Shown in pieces: positions 11,519 through 22,500 of a stretch of DNA of 64,000 nucleotides. The notes beneath the pieces are model-generated. The model did no database searches. It was not told the origin of the DNA and worked only from the letters and a program-made list of their open reading frames with translations. A program made the translations under genes and the position numbers. The stretch is from Campylorhamphus procurvoides. Taxonomy: Eukaryota; Chordata; Aves; Passeriformes; Dendrocolaptidae. Every line of letters starts with the position of its first letter. Position 1 is the first letter of the stretch. The DNA is taken from assembly GCA_013396655.1 (NCBI GenBank), contig WBMV01000003.1, positions 1 through 64,000 of the forward strand, read 5' to 3'.

Positions 11519-11715
11519 AATAAGACTTGCCATGTTCCCAGAATTCCTTCAGTCATGGAATTGTTTTACTTCAACTCTGCTGATGGATTTTAAAAAAAAG
11601 CAAACGGCATGGAATGAAATTCAAAACCCAAAATCATCAGGAAAAAGGAAAATGGGGAAAGAAATTGAACATCAGTAGGGTCTGAGATACCTAACCAAAG
11701 GCTGGGTGCCCCAAA

Positions 11716-12012
11716 CATAGAATAATGGAATAGGTGGGATTGGAAGGGACCTTAAAGCCCATCCAGTGCCACCCCCTGCCATGGGCAGGGACACCTTCCA
11801 CCAGCCCAGGGTGCTCCAAGCCCCGTCCAGCCTGGCCTTGGACACTGTATAATGGTCCCCAATTTTGATGCAAGGCATCCATTATTAAAAAATATAACCA
11901 AATTATGAATTCCTTCCCAATATCCCACCTAACTCGTCCCTCTGTGAGTTTAAAACCATTCCCCTGGTCTCACCACTCCATGCCTTTGTAAAAAGCCCCT
12001 TTCCAGCCTTCT
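11716..12012 (-). mobile_element. CR1 LINE fragment with replaced centre, antisense
   Basis: Two colinear antisense CR1 blocks. The first (11716-11846) runs from the tail to CAGCCTGGCCTTGGACACT. The second (about 11908-12012) resumes with GAATTCCTTCCCAATATCCC and continues to AAAAGCCCCTTTCCAGCC. The ~61 bp between (11847-11907, AATGGTCCCCAATTTTGATG and AT-rich sequence) is not CR1 and stands where about 100 bp of CR1 is expected. Confidence 0.88.
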
Positions 12013-12809
12013 TGGAGGCAAAAATACTCCCTGGAGACGGATCCCATATGCCCAGAAGATCTTGTTGCTCAGTCTCCACCCTTCCTGAGCTCACATCATG
12101 CATCAAACCAGCAAAACTCCAAGAGCTGCTCCCTAAAAATTCTCTCAGTAATCCCACTAGGAACCAAGAACCTGTTTGACAATCCTGGAGCTCCTGGCAG
12201 GAGGCTCTAAAGTTTTGGGATCAGCATGTGGTGCCCACCAAAAGCAACACGAGATTAAACCTTTGCTCATCTTTCACCAGGACCTTTGGAAACTCTTCAT
12301 GGGAGAGGAACATCGAGGTGAGGAGCCTGTCAAGGCTCAGAGAGGGACTGCAGAGCTTGTTTTGGTGGAGAAGTCCTCTGGAGCTCTGAGAAACAGGGTC
12401 AGAAATGCTGGAAGAGCAAGATAAATCAGATAAATCAAATAAAAAGATAAATCAGATAAAAGATAAATCAGACTGAGCTATAAATGCCTTGCACCAGCCA
12501 GGCTTTCCTCATGTCTCCTTGTTCCCCATCACCTCCATCCCACCTTGTGCATGAATCTCACACGTTTATGTCAAAAATTGTGTGTTCTGTGTTCAAAGTC
12601 TGCACTTCAGAAGATGCCAAATTTCCCAAATAATTAGGTCTTCAGCACCCTCCTTGTCTTTTCACAAGAGTTGTGAAGAAAGAAGTGAGGACTACAGTAA
12701 ATAATTTATTCTTTTAACCCCTAATCTCCTCAGTCAATGACATGAGACTGACTTGACTGTCACCCCTCTCACCTTGCCAGGCACGTGGTGTTGGCTAAGG
12801 ATGGATCCT
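12013..12809. other. unique sequence, no gene recognised
   Basis: Unique DNA. A short imperfect AGATAAATC repeat lies at about 12418-12475. No coding signal. Confidence 0.45.
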
Positions 12810-13235
12810 TCAGGTCTGAGTGGAGAAGAGACCAAATAAAAACCACTTGTGGAAGCTGCAGCCAGACAAGTTCAACTGGGAGACAAACTCCACATTCTTG
12901 AGGGAAACTCGCCAACAGAGCAAACCCCTGGAAGAGGGGGGTGAATTCTCCAGCATTTCTGCCGTGGTTTCAATCTCATATTCAGGCACATTTTGATGTG
13001 TGTCCGACTGACAGGCTGGGTCTGTATCTTTACGTGCCTCTAAATTCTCAATTCCCACTGCGGGTTTTTTGGCAAGATCCAGCTGCTTATCCACAGATAT
13101 TTGTGATGTCATTGTAGGTTCTGGGAGGTTTTCTACCTGTCTGCTGTCCAGACTCCTGCTGGAGAGAGACATCCATCTCCTGAAGCTCCTGTGGCAGAGC
13201 TGCCACCTCTGGTGGGGCCTGTGACACTCAGGCAT
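12810..13235 (-). pseudogene. candidate degenerate coding stretch or exon, unidentified
   Basis: A 141-codon minus-strand open frame, unusual here because its middle (about residues 28-105) is rich in Asp, Glu, Lys and Gln and low in the Ser/Pro/Leu bias typical of chance frames. A second coding-like stretch in a different frame precedes it (13137-13218, with residues PPEVAALPQELQEMDV). That stretch is bounded on the minus strand by an acceptor-like TCACAG and a donor-like ACAG/GTAGAA. The two halves do not share a frame. Either this is a frameshifted pseudogene, or the 82-bp piece is an exon and the rest is chance. I recognise no family and see no neighbouring exon. Confidence 0.2.
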
Positions 13236-14270
13236 TTCTCACACAGCATCCTTTTGGACAGGAATTGGAGTCAAAAAGTCATTTGCCTCACCAAATTATT
13301 CTGCTTTCAGTGAGAAGAGATGCTTCCTGAACTCACTGGTTATTTGGATTCAGGACTTTGTGGCACCTTGTCCTGCCTGGGGTGGTCTGAGGTGTCCCAC
13401 CCATGCCATGCCCAGAGATGACCCCTCTGGCCACCACCTGCCCCATCCCTTGGTCATGGATCTCCTGTGGATCCCACACTGCAGGCAGGTGTGTGCAAAT
13501 TCCTTGGCTCCACCAGGTTAAATGGGATAAAGCGTCTGTGTTTGGGCAATAAATCACTGGGGATGGAGCCTGGAGAGTCCCTCACCCAACCCACCCCTTT
13601 CTGGAGCAGCATCTGGAAACCAGGCAAGGCACCCCACGGGGACTCAAATAAAACTAGACACCTCTATTTATTTTCCTACAGAAGATGTGGGACGGAAGTG
13701 ATGGGGTTTAGCTAAAGGACCTGAAAAAAAAGCTCACCTGATTGAAAAACACGCAGGATTTTTGGGAAGGTTTCGCAGGAAAGGACCCAAGAAAATAATT
13801 ATTCAGGTCTCGAGAAATTCCAAGCGAGGGAATAAATTCCTGGGATGTGAGCAAGCTGTAACTAGTTACACCTGCAGGTGGCCTTACCTTCAAGTCCCAA
13901 AGGTGGAATCAGATCACTCTGTCTCTCTCAGGTCTTCAGGTTTCACCTGGTCACCCTTTAACAAGCCCAGAGAGTTTTGTGGGACTCAAGGATTTCAGTC
14001 CTCAGCAAACAGAGCCACATTTAAAGGCAGAGACAGGAAAGTTCAGGTTGTGAAGCTGTCGGTGAATTATGCACACTTGTGCCAGCAGGGAAAAACATGG
14101 AGAGGCTGAAATCCCAGGGAAAAAGGGAGTAAGAATTTCCAGCCCATGGTACAGAGCGTGGATGCGAGAAGAAGGACGTGTTTGTGTCCACTCTGCTCTC
14201 AACCCTTGGGAAGTTTGGAAGGAGGAGATGGAAACGCAACCAGCTTCCCAATGCTTGGGCATCCTTGGCT
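13236..14270. other. unique sequence, no gene recognised
   Basis: Unique DNA with several overlapping short frames on both strands (for example 13762-14109 plus and 14021-14332 minus). None shows a domain, so no call is made. Confidence 0.4.
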
Positions 14271-14525
14271 TCATAGAATCCCAGAATGGTTTGCCTTGGA
14301 AGGGATCTCAAAAACCCCATGGGCAGGGACACCTTCCACTATCCCAGGTTGCTCCAAGCCTTATCCAACCTGGCCTTGGACAACTCCAGGGATGGAGAGT
14401 TGACACCCTCTCTGGGTAACCTGTTCCAGTGCCTCACCAGCTTCACAGTAAAGATCTTCTTTCTAACAGCTCACCTAAAGCTGTCCTCCTTCAAGGAAAC
14501 CCTTTGCAGGAGGCTGTGACCTGTT
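14271..14525 (-). mobile_element. CR1 LINE fragment, antisense
   Basis: Reads TCATAGAATCCCAGAATGGT, GGTTGCTCCAAGCCTTATCC, CTGTTCCAGTGCCTCACCAG and CACAGTAAAGATCTTCTTTC, ending at GAGGCTGTGACCTG. It keeps ~255 bp and reaches into the antisense of the ORF2 C-terminus. There is a small deletion near CCCCATGGGCAGG. Confidence 0.93.
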
Positions 14526-16440
14526 ATAATCCATTCTCCCTGGCTCCTGGAGGAAAAGGGGCATTTCTGATTTATAAAATAATTGGGAAAATATTGCATT
14601 TGTGCTTTATGCATAAATTATTTATGTATAAATTACTTGATGCTGCTGAGATCTGCCAGGGCCATGAATTGTGTGAGCCTGAGCCATTTCTGTTCTCAGC
14701 CCAATATCCAAGGCTTGTGTTTCCAAGGAACCCAACTGACCCCAATCACAGTGGTGGGAAAAAAATAACTCGTGGATTTTGAAATCTGACCTTATCCATT
14801 TGCAATCTGCTCTGTCTTCTCCTCCTTTGCTAACGGTGGGAAGTTACAGAAGTTAATTTAAATCTCCTCCAGGGAGTAGTTCCAAGGGGGAATGGAGCAC
14901 AGATCACTGTTTCTTGAGTCAGGAGATGGGAACAATCCCAGTGCTGAAGTGGAAGCCGTGCTGCTGAGTTGTCCATGGTGTTGTGCTCCGAGTGAGTGAC
15001 CCCTGGTGAGAAGGGCTTGGCTTTATATCAACCCTGTGTGACTTTGAGCTGGCCCCTCTTCCAGAAAGCGGGAGGTTCAGGTAGGAAAAGCACATGAATT
15101 CCAGCAAAAAAACTTATGGCATAAAGCCCCAAACTCGTAAGGCTGAGGAGAAAAGAGGTGGACCTTATCTCACCTCTCTTTGAAATCATCATATTACTAC
15201 AATCAGTGGACAGTGAGGGATAATTCCAGGTTCTGAGTCCTCCTGCCCTGGCAGAGGGGTCTGAAATAGCTGGACTAAGAGTCCTCTCCTTCACTTCATT
15301 GACCATCAAGGAAAGCTGGATGAGTCCTTTGGACCACAGGAACGTATTTCTGGGGGTTCAAGTTGCACAGCATAAATCCAGGTTCCACCTCAAAGCTCTC
15401 AGCAGACGTGCTTCTCTTTCCCTCACCTCAGATCTCCCCAGATTTGCCTTATAAACCATCCAGCTGTTATTTCAGTTTATCTCCTGACAAGAAACAAAAT
15501 AAACAGCATCAAGCAGGAGTAATTTCAAAGTTTTGGGGGTTTTTTTAGGTTTGGTTTTGCTGTTTGTTTGGGTTTTTTTTTCCTCAAGAACTGTGTCACT
15601 TCCCGATGTTCTGAATTTATTATTAAGATTTGGTGCTTTTGATTAATTATTGTGTTGCAATAGTTAATTTCTCTGCAAAGCTAAACTCGGGCAGGAAGGT
15701 TGTTTCCATCTGGGGAGTGCAATGGTTTGACTCTTGAGTTCTTCTCCCCCTTCTCCACCTCAAATTTCCCCTTCAGATGATTTTGTTCTTTTAATAGAAA
15801 AAAAAGGAATATTTTAATCTGTCTCCTGTATTTTGGGACAGGAGTGGGTGCCTTCCCTTTTTTTGGCTTGAAGAATCTGGCATATTCTTCCCCTCCTGTT
15901 TCATAAGGGTGTTGTCATGCCAATGTCACTGCTGAGGAGGGACAGGTCAAGACTCAGGTCCCAATTCCTGGGTTATAACCAGAGGTAGGAAATGACCTCC
16001 ACTTTAAAATGACTGTTTTGACTTGTAGGGATAAAGTTTTCTTGTCCAAATATTGGCTTTTAGTGGCACTTGGCAAATCCTCACATATTTGATGCTCCTC
16101 AATGTTTCAAATGTCTTGCTGAGTCGTGGAATTGCTTGGGTTGGAAAATGCAGGAAAGGACAATCTGGGTGTTTCTTCTGGTGTCCTCTTGGGTTCCAAG
16201 CTGCTCTTCTTCCATGTTCATCAGACTTCATGCCCTTCCTCCAAAGTCTGAGCACATCTTGCATTTTTCCAGGCAAAACTGTTTCCTCCTGTGTCGTGTG
16301 AGCCGTGGAACCTCTCCCAAGATCCTCTAGGAATGCTACTTAAGGAATTATTTAATGACTTGGAATATTCTCATAGTTCACCCCATCCCTCTTCACATGG
16401 CATGTCGTTACTTATTATTACTAATTACTTATCCACCAGG
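14526..16440. other. unique sequence, no gene recognised
   Basis: Nearly 2 kb without recognised repeats. T-rich runs occur near 15540-15590. Short frames on both strands are unassigned. Confidence 0.4.
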
Positions 16441-16664
16441 GCAGGTTCAGATCAGATATTAGGGAATATTTCCTCAGGGAAAGGGCTGTCAGGCACTGGA
16501 ATGGGTTGCCCAGGGAAGTGATGGTGTCACCAGCCTTGGAGATGTGAAAAACCACGTGGGATGTGCCACTTTGGACATAGTTTAATGGTGAACACGGTGG
16601 TTGATAGTTGGACTTGATGATCTTAGAAGTCTTTTCCAAGCCCAACAATCCCAGGATTCTGTGG
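16441..16664 (+). mobile_element. CR1 LINE fragment, type B tail, sense
   Basis: Starts in the ORF2 C-terminal code (CAGATATTAGGGAATATTTCC, GGCACTGGAATGGGTTGCCC) and ends with GGACTTGATGATCTTAGAAG and CCAGGATTCTGTG. Its 3' region has the GGTTGATAGTTGGACTTGATG form, a different subtype from the 2325 copy. Confidence 0.92.
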
Positions 16665-16950
16665 GTGAGTTTGGGATGTTCACCATGACATCCAAAGAGC
16701 ATTTGAGGGTGATGTGGCCAGTGAGGAGTAAATAATATGAAAGGGTTGCCCTTTTGACCACTGAGGACTCTTTATGACCATGGGGACTATTCCTGGAGAT
16801 GCAGAAATTTCCTTCTAATGCCATTTTCTGATCTGTTTAAAAGTATTTGGTGTCTCAAGGAATTCTAATAGGAAAAATGAAAGCCCAACAGAGCCACATA
16901 AGATCTTCCAATAGTCCAAACATTGTCCTACACTGCCCTTCTAGGAAGAT

Positions 16951-17030
16951 CATAGAATCATTTAAGATAGAAGAGACCTTTAAGAACATCAAGTCCAACC
17001 ACGAACCCAGCACTTTGAAGGCCACGTAGA
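16951..17030 (-). mobile_element. short CR1 fragment, type B tail, antisense
   Basis: Reads CATAGAATCATTTAAGATAG, ACATCAAGTCCAACCACGAA and CCCAGCACTTTGAAGGCCAC. Only ~80 bp are clear before the similarity fades. Confidence 0.85.
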
Positions 17031-17076
17031 CCTTCAGAACATCTCTTCATCCCAGAAATCAGCTCTCCTGCTGATT

Positions 17077-17310
17077 AGAATCGTGGGATTGTTAAGGCTG
17101 GAAAAGACCTCCAAGATCATCAAGTCCACCCATCAACCCAGCACCACCACCATGTTCTCCACTAAACCATGTCCTCAAGAGCCACATCCACACCTTTTCT
17201 GAACATTTCCAGGGATGGGGACTCCACCACTCCCCTGAGCATCCTCTTCCAGTGCTTAACAACTCTTTCCATGAAGGAATTTTTCCTAATCTCTAACCCA
17301 AACCTCTCCT
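17077..17310 (-). mobile_element. CR1 LINE fragment, type B tail, antisense
   Basis: Reads AGAATCGTGGGATTGTTAAG, CCAAGATCATCAAGTCCACC, GAACATTTCCAGGGATGGGG, CTCTTCCAGTGCTTAACAAC and TTTTTCCTAATCTCTAACCC. It lies just beside the 16951 copy in the same orientation, so two related insertions or a tandem duplication are possible. Confidence 0.92.
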
Positions 17311-18810
17311 GGATGAAGTTGTATTTTGAGGTGCAAAGGAAAACACTGCACTGCCTTTAACAAACATGGAAAAACTTGGACCAGCCTTAAAATCCCACAG
17401 CTCAAAGAAGCAACAAAACTTCTATACATTTCCCACGACTCAATGCAAAGGAAGTTTGCGTGATATTCCACCTAAAGGCAATGTCTTCTTCCACCCACTA
17501 GATGGGAGCAGACATTAATTTATGGGACTGTGCCAGTCCCCTTGACTATCTGATGCCAACGTGTGTGGTCCTGTGGGCTTGACTTACCTTTTGAGTGCTG
17601 TTTAATGAGGGAAATGTATAACTTTGAGCAAATCGATTCCTGGACATCATCAAAGCTGTAGCTTGGCTGAGGGCCAAGGGATCACTTGAGCACAAGAAGG
17701 GAAGGAGTGGAAACCTGGAGGGTGTTTTCCTCCAAACCAAATCAAATGTACATGTTGGCTCAGGGGGTGTTTTATTTTTAAGCCTTGACTAAGCACTGCG
17801 AGGTTTTAGAGCCTGCAGGGAAAATATTTGGGGTTTGGGTCTCTGGATGTTCACTTCTTAATTCCCTGCCTTCACCTCCTGACCAGGAATGAAATCATGG
17901 GTCAGGCAAGGCTGGGCCATCGAGGAGAAACAATTCCTGGCGTTATATTTGATGTAAAAGTGCCAGCTTTCCAAGAACTGTCCATTAAGAGGAAGAGATT
18001 TCCTGTTGCAGCAGGGAAAAATAGGAGCCCTGGTAGTCACTGTTTACTAGAAAGGGCTGATGAATAAAAGGGTCAACACAGCAACTCCTGAGTCACCGTG
18101 GCATGAAGTCCAAGCAGAGCTCCCTCATGGGACACATGTCATGTAGAGAGCGAGGGGATGTTTGCAGAAGGACTTCTTCATGCTCCAAATGCCCAGTGAA
18201 GGGCAGAAGCAGCTGAAATCCTGCCCAGGGTGTTTTCCTGGGATCCAGCCCCTCAGCCAACCCATCCCACCCTCTGGCAAAGGGCATTCCCAGTGGATCT
18301 TCAGCATCTGGCACTGTCAGCACAATTTTTAGGTGTCCCTCTCTCAGTCCTTAGGAGTTCCCAACACAGGATGACTTTTCTGGCCTCAGACTCTCAATGT
18401 TGGTGAATCCCTGTGGAATATTCTCCTGCTGCTTCTAAGGCAGCCTAGGAAGGCTAAGTTGAGATATAGGCATTGAAGTTTGTAAATTTAGGGTTGTATG
18501 TGCTCCAGCTGGTCACTGCCTCACTATCCATGGGTAGGAAACAAAGGATTTTTGCTGTTTCCCTTTACTTTTAATATTTCAGTAAAACATTCAGAACTTT
18601 GCGGGTACCCCTCCGTTTCAGGGGTGTCCCATCCAACATCAGCGATGTTAATCTAAACACAAAGAAGTGGAAATAAGAGATGCTCTTAATTCCTATTTTG
18701 TGTTTATTCTTTGTATTTGTTGCATTTCTTGATTGGTTTGCCTTAAATCATGGACAAATTAGTTATTTCAGAAACAGGCACGAAGTCCTGTGGTGCAACA
18801 ACAGAAAGAG
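17311..18810. other. unique sequence, no gene recognised
   Basis: About 1.5 kb of unique DNA. Several 60-80-codon frames on both strands show no domain. Confidence 0.4.
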
Positions 18811-18980
18811 TGTGGATTGGAAAGATTGGAGAAGTGGAAAAAGAAGGGAAAAAGAAGAGAGGGAGGAAGGGAGGGAGGGAGGGACACCTTCCACTAGGCC
18901 AGGTTTCTTCAAGCCCCATCCAACCCGGCCTTGGACACTCCCAGGGATGGAAGAAGCATCCCCAGCTTCTCTTTCCCTGC
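18811..18980 (-). mobile_element. CR1 fragment interrupted by a purine/G4 tract, antisense
   Basis: Begins with the CR1-like TGTGGATTGGAAAGATTGGA. The expected CCTTAAAGATCATCC...CATGGGC segment is replaced by a ~50-bp pure A/G tract (18833-18884). CR1 then resumes with GACACCTTCCACTAGGCCAG, CCCGGCCTTGGACACTCCCA and AGCTTCTCTTTCCCTG. Confidence 0.85.
18862..18884 (+). repeat. GGGA purine microsatellite, G-quadruplex capable
   Basis: A run of GGGAGG then AAGGGAGGGAGGGAGGGA contains at least four G3 tracts with loops of one or two bases, the canonical intramolecular quadruplex pattern. It lies inside the CR1 remnant. Confidence 0.85.
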
Positions 18981-20040
18981 TCATGCTCTGTTTCCCTGAA
19001 AATGAAAGCCACAGGATTTTTTTGGGAGGAAAGCAATTCCACACTGGTCCAATATTTTGGGAGCAGAAAACAAAAATCTGCATTCACCAGCACGAAAAAT
19101 AAAACATCTCTCAGAAAACTGAAAAGCCTGGAATCTCAACATGATATCAGGGAGATAAAATCATCCCATGCTCTCATGTTTAACTGCTGAAGTGAAATCA
19201 GTTTACTTCTAAAAAGGCAAATTTACCCAGCCAGGAAAGTTTCATGGGATGGGAAGGGAAAGAATTCCTTTGTCCCTGTCTACTTGAACTCACAGAACAA
19301 ACCAAGTGACATAAAAAGGCACTGATGAACACACAGGGTTCGTGGAGTAAAGCACTTGGCAAGGCCAATCATCCACCCAAGGCTGCTCTGGGGTTTGAAA
19401 ATCCCAATTATTGCCCAGGCCAGAGATATTTGCAGCACAGCAAAGGTGGAAGATGGTTTTATGAGCAGCCAGAGCAACATTCTGGGATGTGTCCTGGGAA
19501 TTGCATGGGAATTTGGTGAACATGAACCTTTTTCTGCCTCATTTCCTTATCACCGCTTTGCAATTTGAAGGTTATCTTTCTTTTCTCTCTTTTAGAGGCA
19601 TATTTAGCATTTTTTTAGTGCTGTAGGGACTCTTGAATATTCCATGACTTCCCTCTCCCTGCCTTCAGCCCCCTGCAGAGCCATTTCCAGTATCCCAGCA
19701 AACTGGAGGTGCCCCTTCCCAGGCAGTGATGGAAGAGCTGATATTGTGAAAGAGAACTGAAGGGTTCATACCTGGCTGGGATCACCAGGGCAGCTGCCTC
19801 AGGTTGGGCAGAAATACAATCTTACTGATGTACAAGAGAATTTTGATCCCAAATAAAAAAAATAAGTGGCAGTCCAGCACATTTTTAAGGGAGGTTAAGA
19901 ACAGTAAACTGAGAGAGGAGAATGTTTTATTTCTGCTTTGAAAATGTCTGTGGGGTTGTTGGTATTTTTCCCCCACATTTAATTTTGTCGTTCTGGAGTG
20001 GGAAAAATGTAGAAATCACAGAACTACCAGTGTGACTCTG
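18981..20040. other. unique sequence, no gene recognised
   Basis: Unique DNA with no repeat family seen. Opposing short frames at 19280-19570 look like chance. Confidence 0.4.
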
Positions 20041-20165
20041 GAATTATGGAATGCCAGAAGGGTTTGGATTGGAAGGGACTTTAAGGATAATTTATTTCCA
20101 GGGGATGGGACACCTTGCACTAGACCAGGTTGCTGCAAGCCCCATCCAATCTGGCCCTGAATACG
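20041..20165 (-). mobile_element. CR1 LINE fragment, antisense
   Basis: Reads GAATTATGGAATGCCAGAAG, GGTTTGGATTGGAAGGGACT, GGGACACCTTGCACTAGACC and AATCTGGCCCTGAATAC. About 125 bp remain, with a deletion around the usual CCCCCTGCCATGGG block. Confidence 0.9.
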
Positions 20166-20841
20166 TTTCATCAAACCCTGATCCAGCCCCATTGCTCTCT
20201 GCTCTCCTTCACATCAAACCCCAATAAACCCTAAAAGCACAGAGAGTTAAAAGGCATTTTATTTGAGATTTAAACCCTCAGTCTGTGACATTGAACTCCA
20301 GCCACGTCGTCATAAAAAAAATAAACCCAACAGAAACCCCCAAACCCCGCATTTCTGTCCTCTTTTAATGAGCAGAACAACACAAAGGGCACCCAACATA
20401 AACCGAGGAAACAGGAGCACTTCTTCTTAATTAAAGCTTTGCCCAGGGCATGGAAGTGACAGCAGAGAGGGCTCATTAGTCCTGACAGAGCTGCCAGGAA
20501 GCACAGGGAGCCCTCACTGAGAGAGCTTTGCCTTGTCATGGGGGAACACATTTATTACAGCTAATGAGGGGTGACAAACCAGGGGGATGTGCCTGAAGAA
20601 GCCCTGAGTGCCTCCTCCAGCAGTAACCTTGTCAGTGACAGAGGCCAGAGCAGCTCTGCAGGACCCTCAAGAGGTTACAGGGTCTTAGAGCTGCTCCTTT
20701 AATTAGCCCTTGGATAGCTCGGGAGGATTTCCTGCTCCAGGTCATGGTGGGACAGGGCAGGGACCTCGGGAACAGCTCGGCATGGAGGGGAGATGTTTGT
20801 GCACAGAGCTGACCCCACAACTGCTGTGCTCGCTTCAGGAC
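20166..20841. other. unique sequence; candidate conserved noncoding stretch
   Basis: Contains homeodomain-like AT cores (CTTCTTAATTAAAGC near 20425; ATTACAGCTAATGAGG near 20555) in otherwise non-repetitive sequence next to the minisatellite. No coding exon is evident. Conservation is only suspected; alignment to other birds would decide. Confidence 0.25.
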
Positions 20842-21025
20842 ATGGGATGGGAGCCCAACAGCAGCCCAGATGTGCCCCTGGTTGGTTGTGAGGAGCAGGA
20901 GTGGGAATAGGGATGGAGCCCCAAAGGATCCCAGATGTGCCCCTGGTTGGTTGTGAGGAGGGGGAATGGGAATAGGGATGGGAGCCCAACAGCAGCCCAG
21001 ATGTGCCCCTGGTTGGTTGTGAGGA
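20842..21025 (+). repeat. minisatellite, divergent left-end copies
   Basis: Copies of the 66/70-bp unit in mixed form: GATGGGAGCCCAACAGCAGC, CCAGATGTGCCCCTGGTTGG, TTGTGAGGAGGGGGAATGGG. They differ at several positions, as is usual at the edges of arrays, and run into the assembly gap. Confidence 0.93.
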
Positions 21026-21243
21026 NNNNNNNNNNNNNNNNNNNNNNNNNNNNNNNNNNNNNNNNNNNNNNNNNNNNNNNNNNNNNNNNNNNNNNNNNNN
21101 NNNNNNNNNNNNNNNNNNNNNNNNNNNNNNNNNNNNNNNNNNNNNNNNNNNNNNNNNNNNNNNNNNNNNNNNNNNNNNNNNNNNNNNNNNNNNNNNNNNN
21201 NNNNNNNNNNNNNNNNNNNNNNNNNNNNNNNNNNNNNNNNNNN
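21026..21243. other. assembly gap, 218 N
   Basis: A run of 218 N inside the minisatellite. Both edges are minisatellite copies, so the missing sequence is almost certainly more of the array and its true length is unknown. Confidence 0.98.
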
Positions 21244-21680
21244 GAGCCCAAAAGGAGCCCAGATGTGCCCCCTGGTTGTTTGTAAATGAGGGCAGGGAGT
21301 GGGAAAAGATGTGGGAGCCCAAAAGGAGCCCCAAAGGGGCCCAGATGTGCCAGTGGTTGGTTGTGAGGAGGGGGATTTGGAATAGGGATGGGAGCCCAAC
21401 AGCAGCCCAGATGTGCCCCTGGCTGGTTGTGAGGACAGGGAGTGGGAAAAAGGATGGAGCCCAAAAGGAGCCCAGATGTGCCCCTTATTATTTGTGAGGA
21501 GGGGGAGTGGGAATAGGGATGGGAGCCCAACAGCAGCCCAGATGTGCCCCTNCCAGATGTGCCCCTGGTTATTTGTAAGTGAGGGCAGGGAGTGGGAAAA
21601 AGGATGGAGCCCAAAAGGAGCCCAGATATGCCAGTGGTTGTTTGTTTGTGAGGAAAGGGAGTGGGAAAAGGGGTGGGAGC
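21244..21680 (+). repeat. minisatellite, mixed and variant copies
   Basis: Variant units with GAGCCCAAAAGGAGCCCAGA, or CCAACAGCAGCCCAGATGTG, alternate with longer ones containing TGTAAATGAGGGCAGGGAGT. A single N at 21552 is flanked on both sides by the same 14 bp (CCAGATGTGCCCCT). Confidence 0.93.
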
Positions 21681-22450
21681 ACCAAAGGAGCCCAGATATG
21701 CCAGTGGTTGTTTGTTTGTGAGGAAAGGGAGTGGGAAAAGGGGTGGGAGCACCAAAGGAGCCCAGATATGCCAGTGGTTGTTTGTTTGTGAGGAAAGGGA
21801 GTGGGAAAAGGGGTGGGAGCACCAAAGGAGCCCAGATATGCCAGTGGTTGTTTGTTTGTGAGGAAAGGGAGTGGGAAAAGGGGTGGGAGCACCAAAGGAG
21901 CCCAGATATGCCAGTGGTTGTTTGTTTGTGAGGAAAGGGAGTGGGAAAAGGGGTGGGAGCACCAAAGGAGCCCAGATATGCCAGTGGTTGTTTGTTTGTG
22001 AGGAAAGGGAGTGGGAAAAGGGGTGGGAGCACCAAAGGAGCCCAGATATGCCAGTGGTTGTTTGTTTGTGAGGAAAGGGAGTGGGAAAAGGGGTGGGAGC
22101 ACCAAAGGAGCCCAGATATGCCAGTGGTTGTTTGTTTGTGAGGAAAGGGAGTGGGAAAAGGGGTGGGAGCACCAAAGGAGCCCAGATATGCCAGTGGTTG
22201 TTTGTTTGTGAGGAAAGGGAGTGGGAAAAGGGGTGGGAGCACCAAAGGAGCCCAGATATGCCAGTGGTTGTTTGTTTGTGAGGAAAGGGAGTGGGAAAAG
22301 GGGTGGGAGCACCAAAGGAGCCCAGATATGCCAGTGGTTGTTTGTTTGTGAGGAAAGGGAGTGGGAAAAGGGGTGGGAGCACCAAAGGAGCCCAGATATG
22401 CCAGTGGTTGTTTGTTTGTGAGGAAAGGGAGTGGGAAAAGGGGTGGGAGC
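21681..22450 (+). repeat. minisatellite core: eleven identical 70-bp units
   Basis: The unit starts ACCAAAGGAGCCCAGATATG, passes CCAGTGGTTGTTTGTTTGTG and ends GTGGGAAAAGGGGTGGGAGC. It recurs from 21681 every 70 bp to 22381 with no difference that I can see. Each unit holds GGGAGTGGGAAAAGGGGTGG followed by G, a canonical G-quadruplex motif with loops of 3, 4 and 1. Counting the one just upstream, such motifs start at 21657 and every 70 bp to 22427 (twelve). The unit contains no TTA, CTA or TCA, so the minus strand is stop-free in all three frames. That explains the 473-607-codon open frames spanning the array. Confidence 0.98.
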
Positions 22451-22500
22451 ACCAAAGGAGCCCAGATATGCCAGTTTGTGAGGAGGGGGAATGGGACTAA
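22451..22500 (+). repeat. hybrid unit joining the 70-bp and 66-bp blocks
   Basis: Starts as a 70-bp-type unit (ACCAAAGGAGCCCAGATATG, CCAG) and switches at TTTGTGAGGAGG to the 66-bp type. It looks like a recombination junction between the two unit families. Confidence 0.85.
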
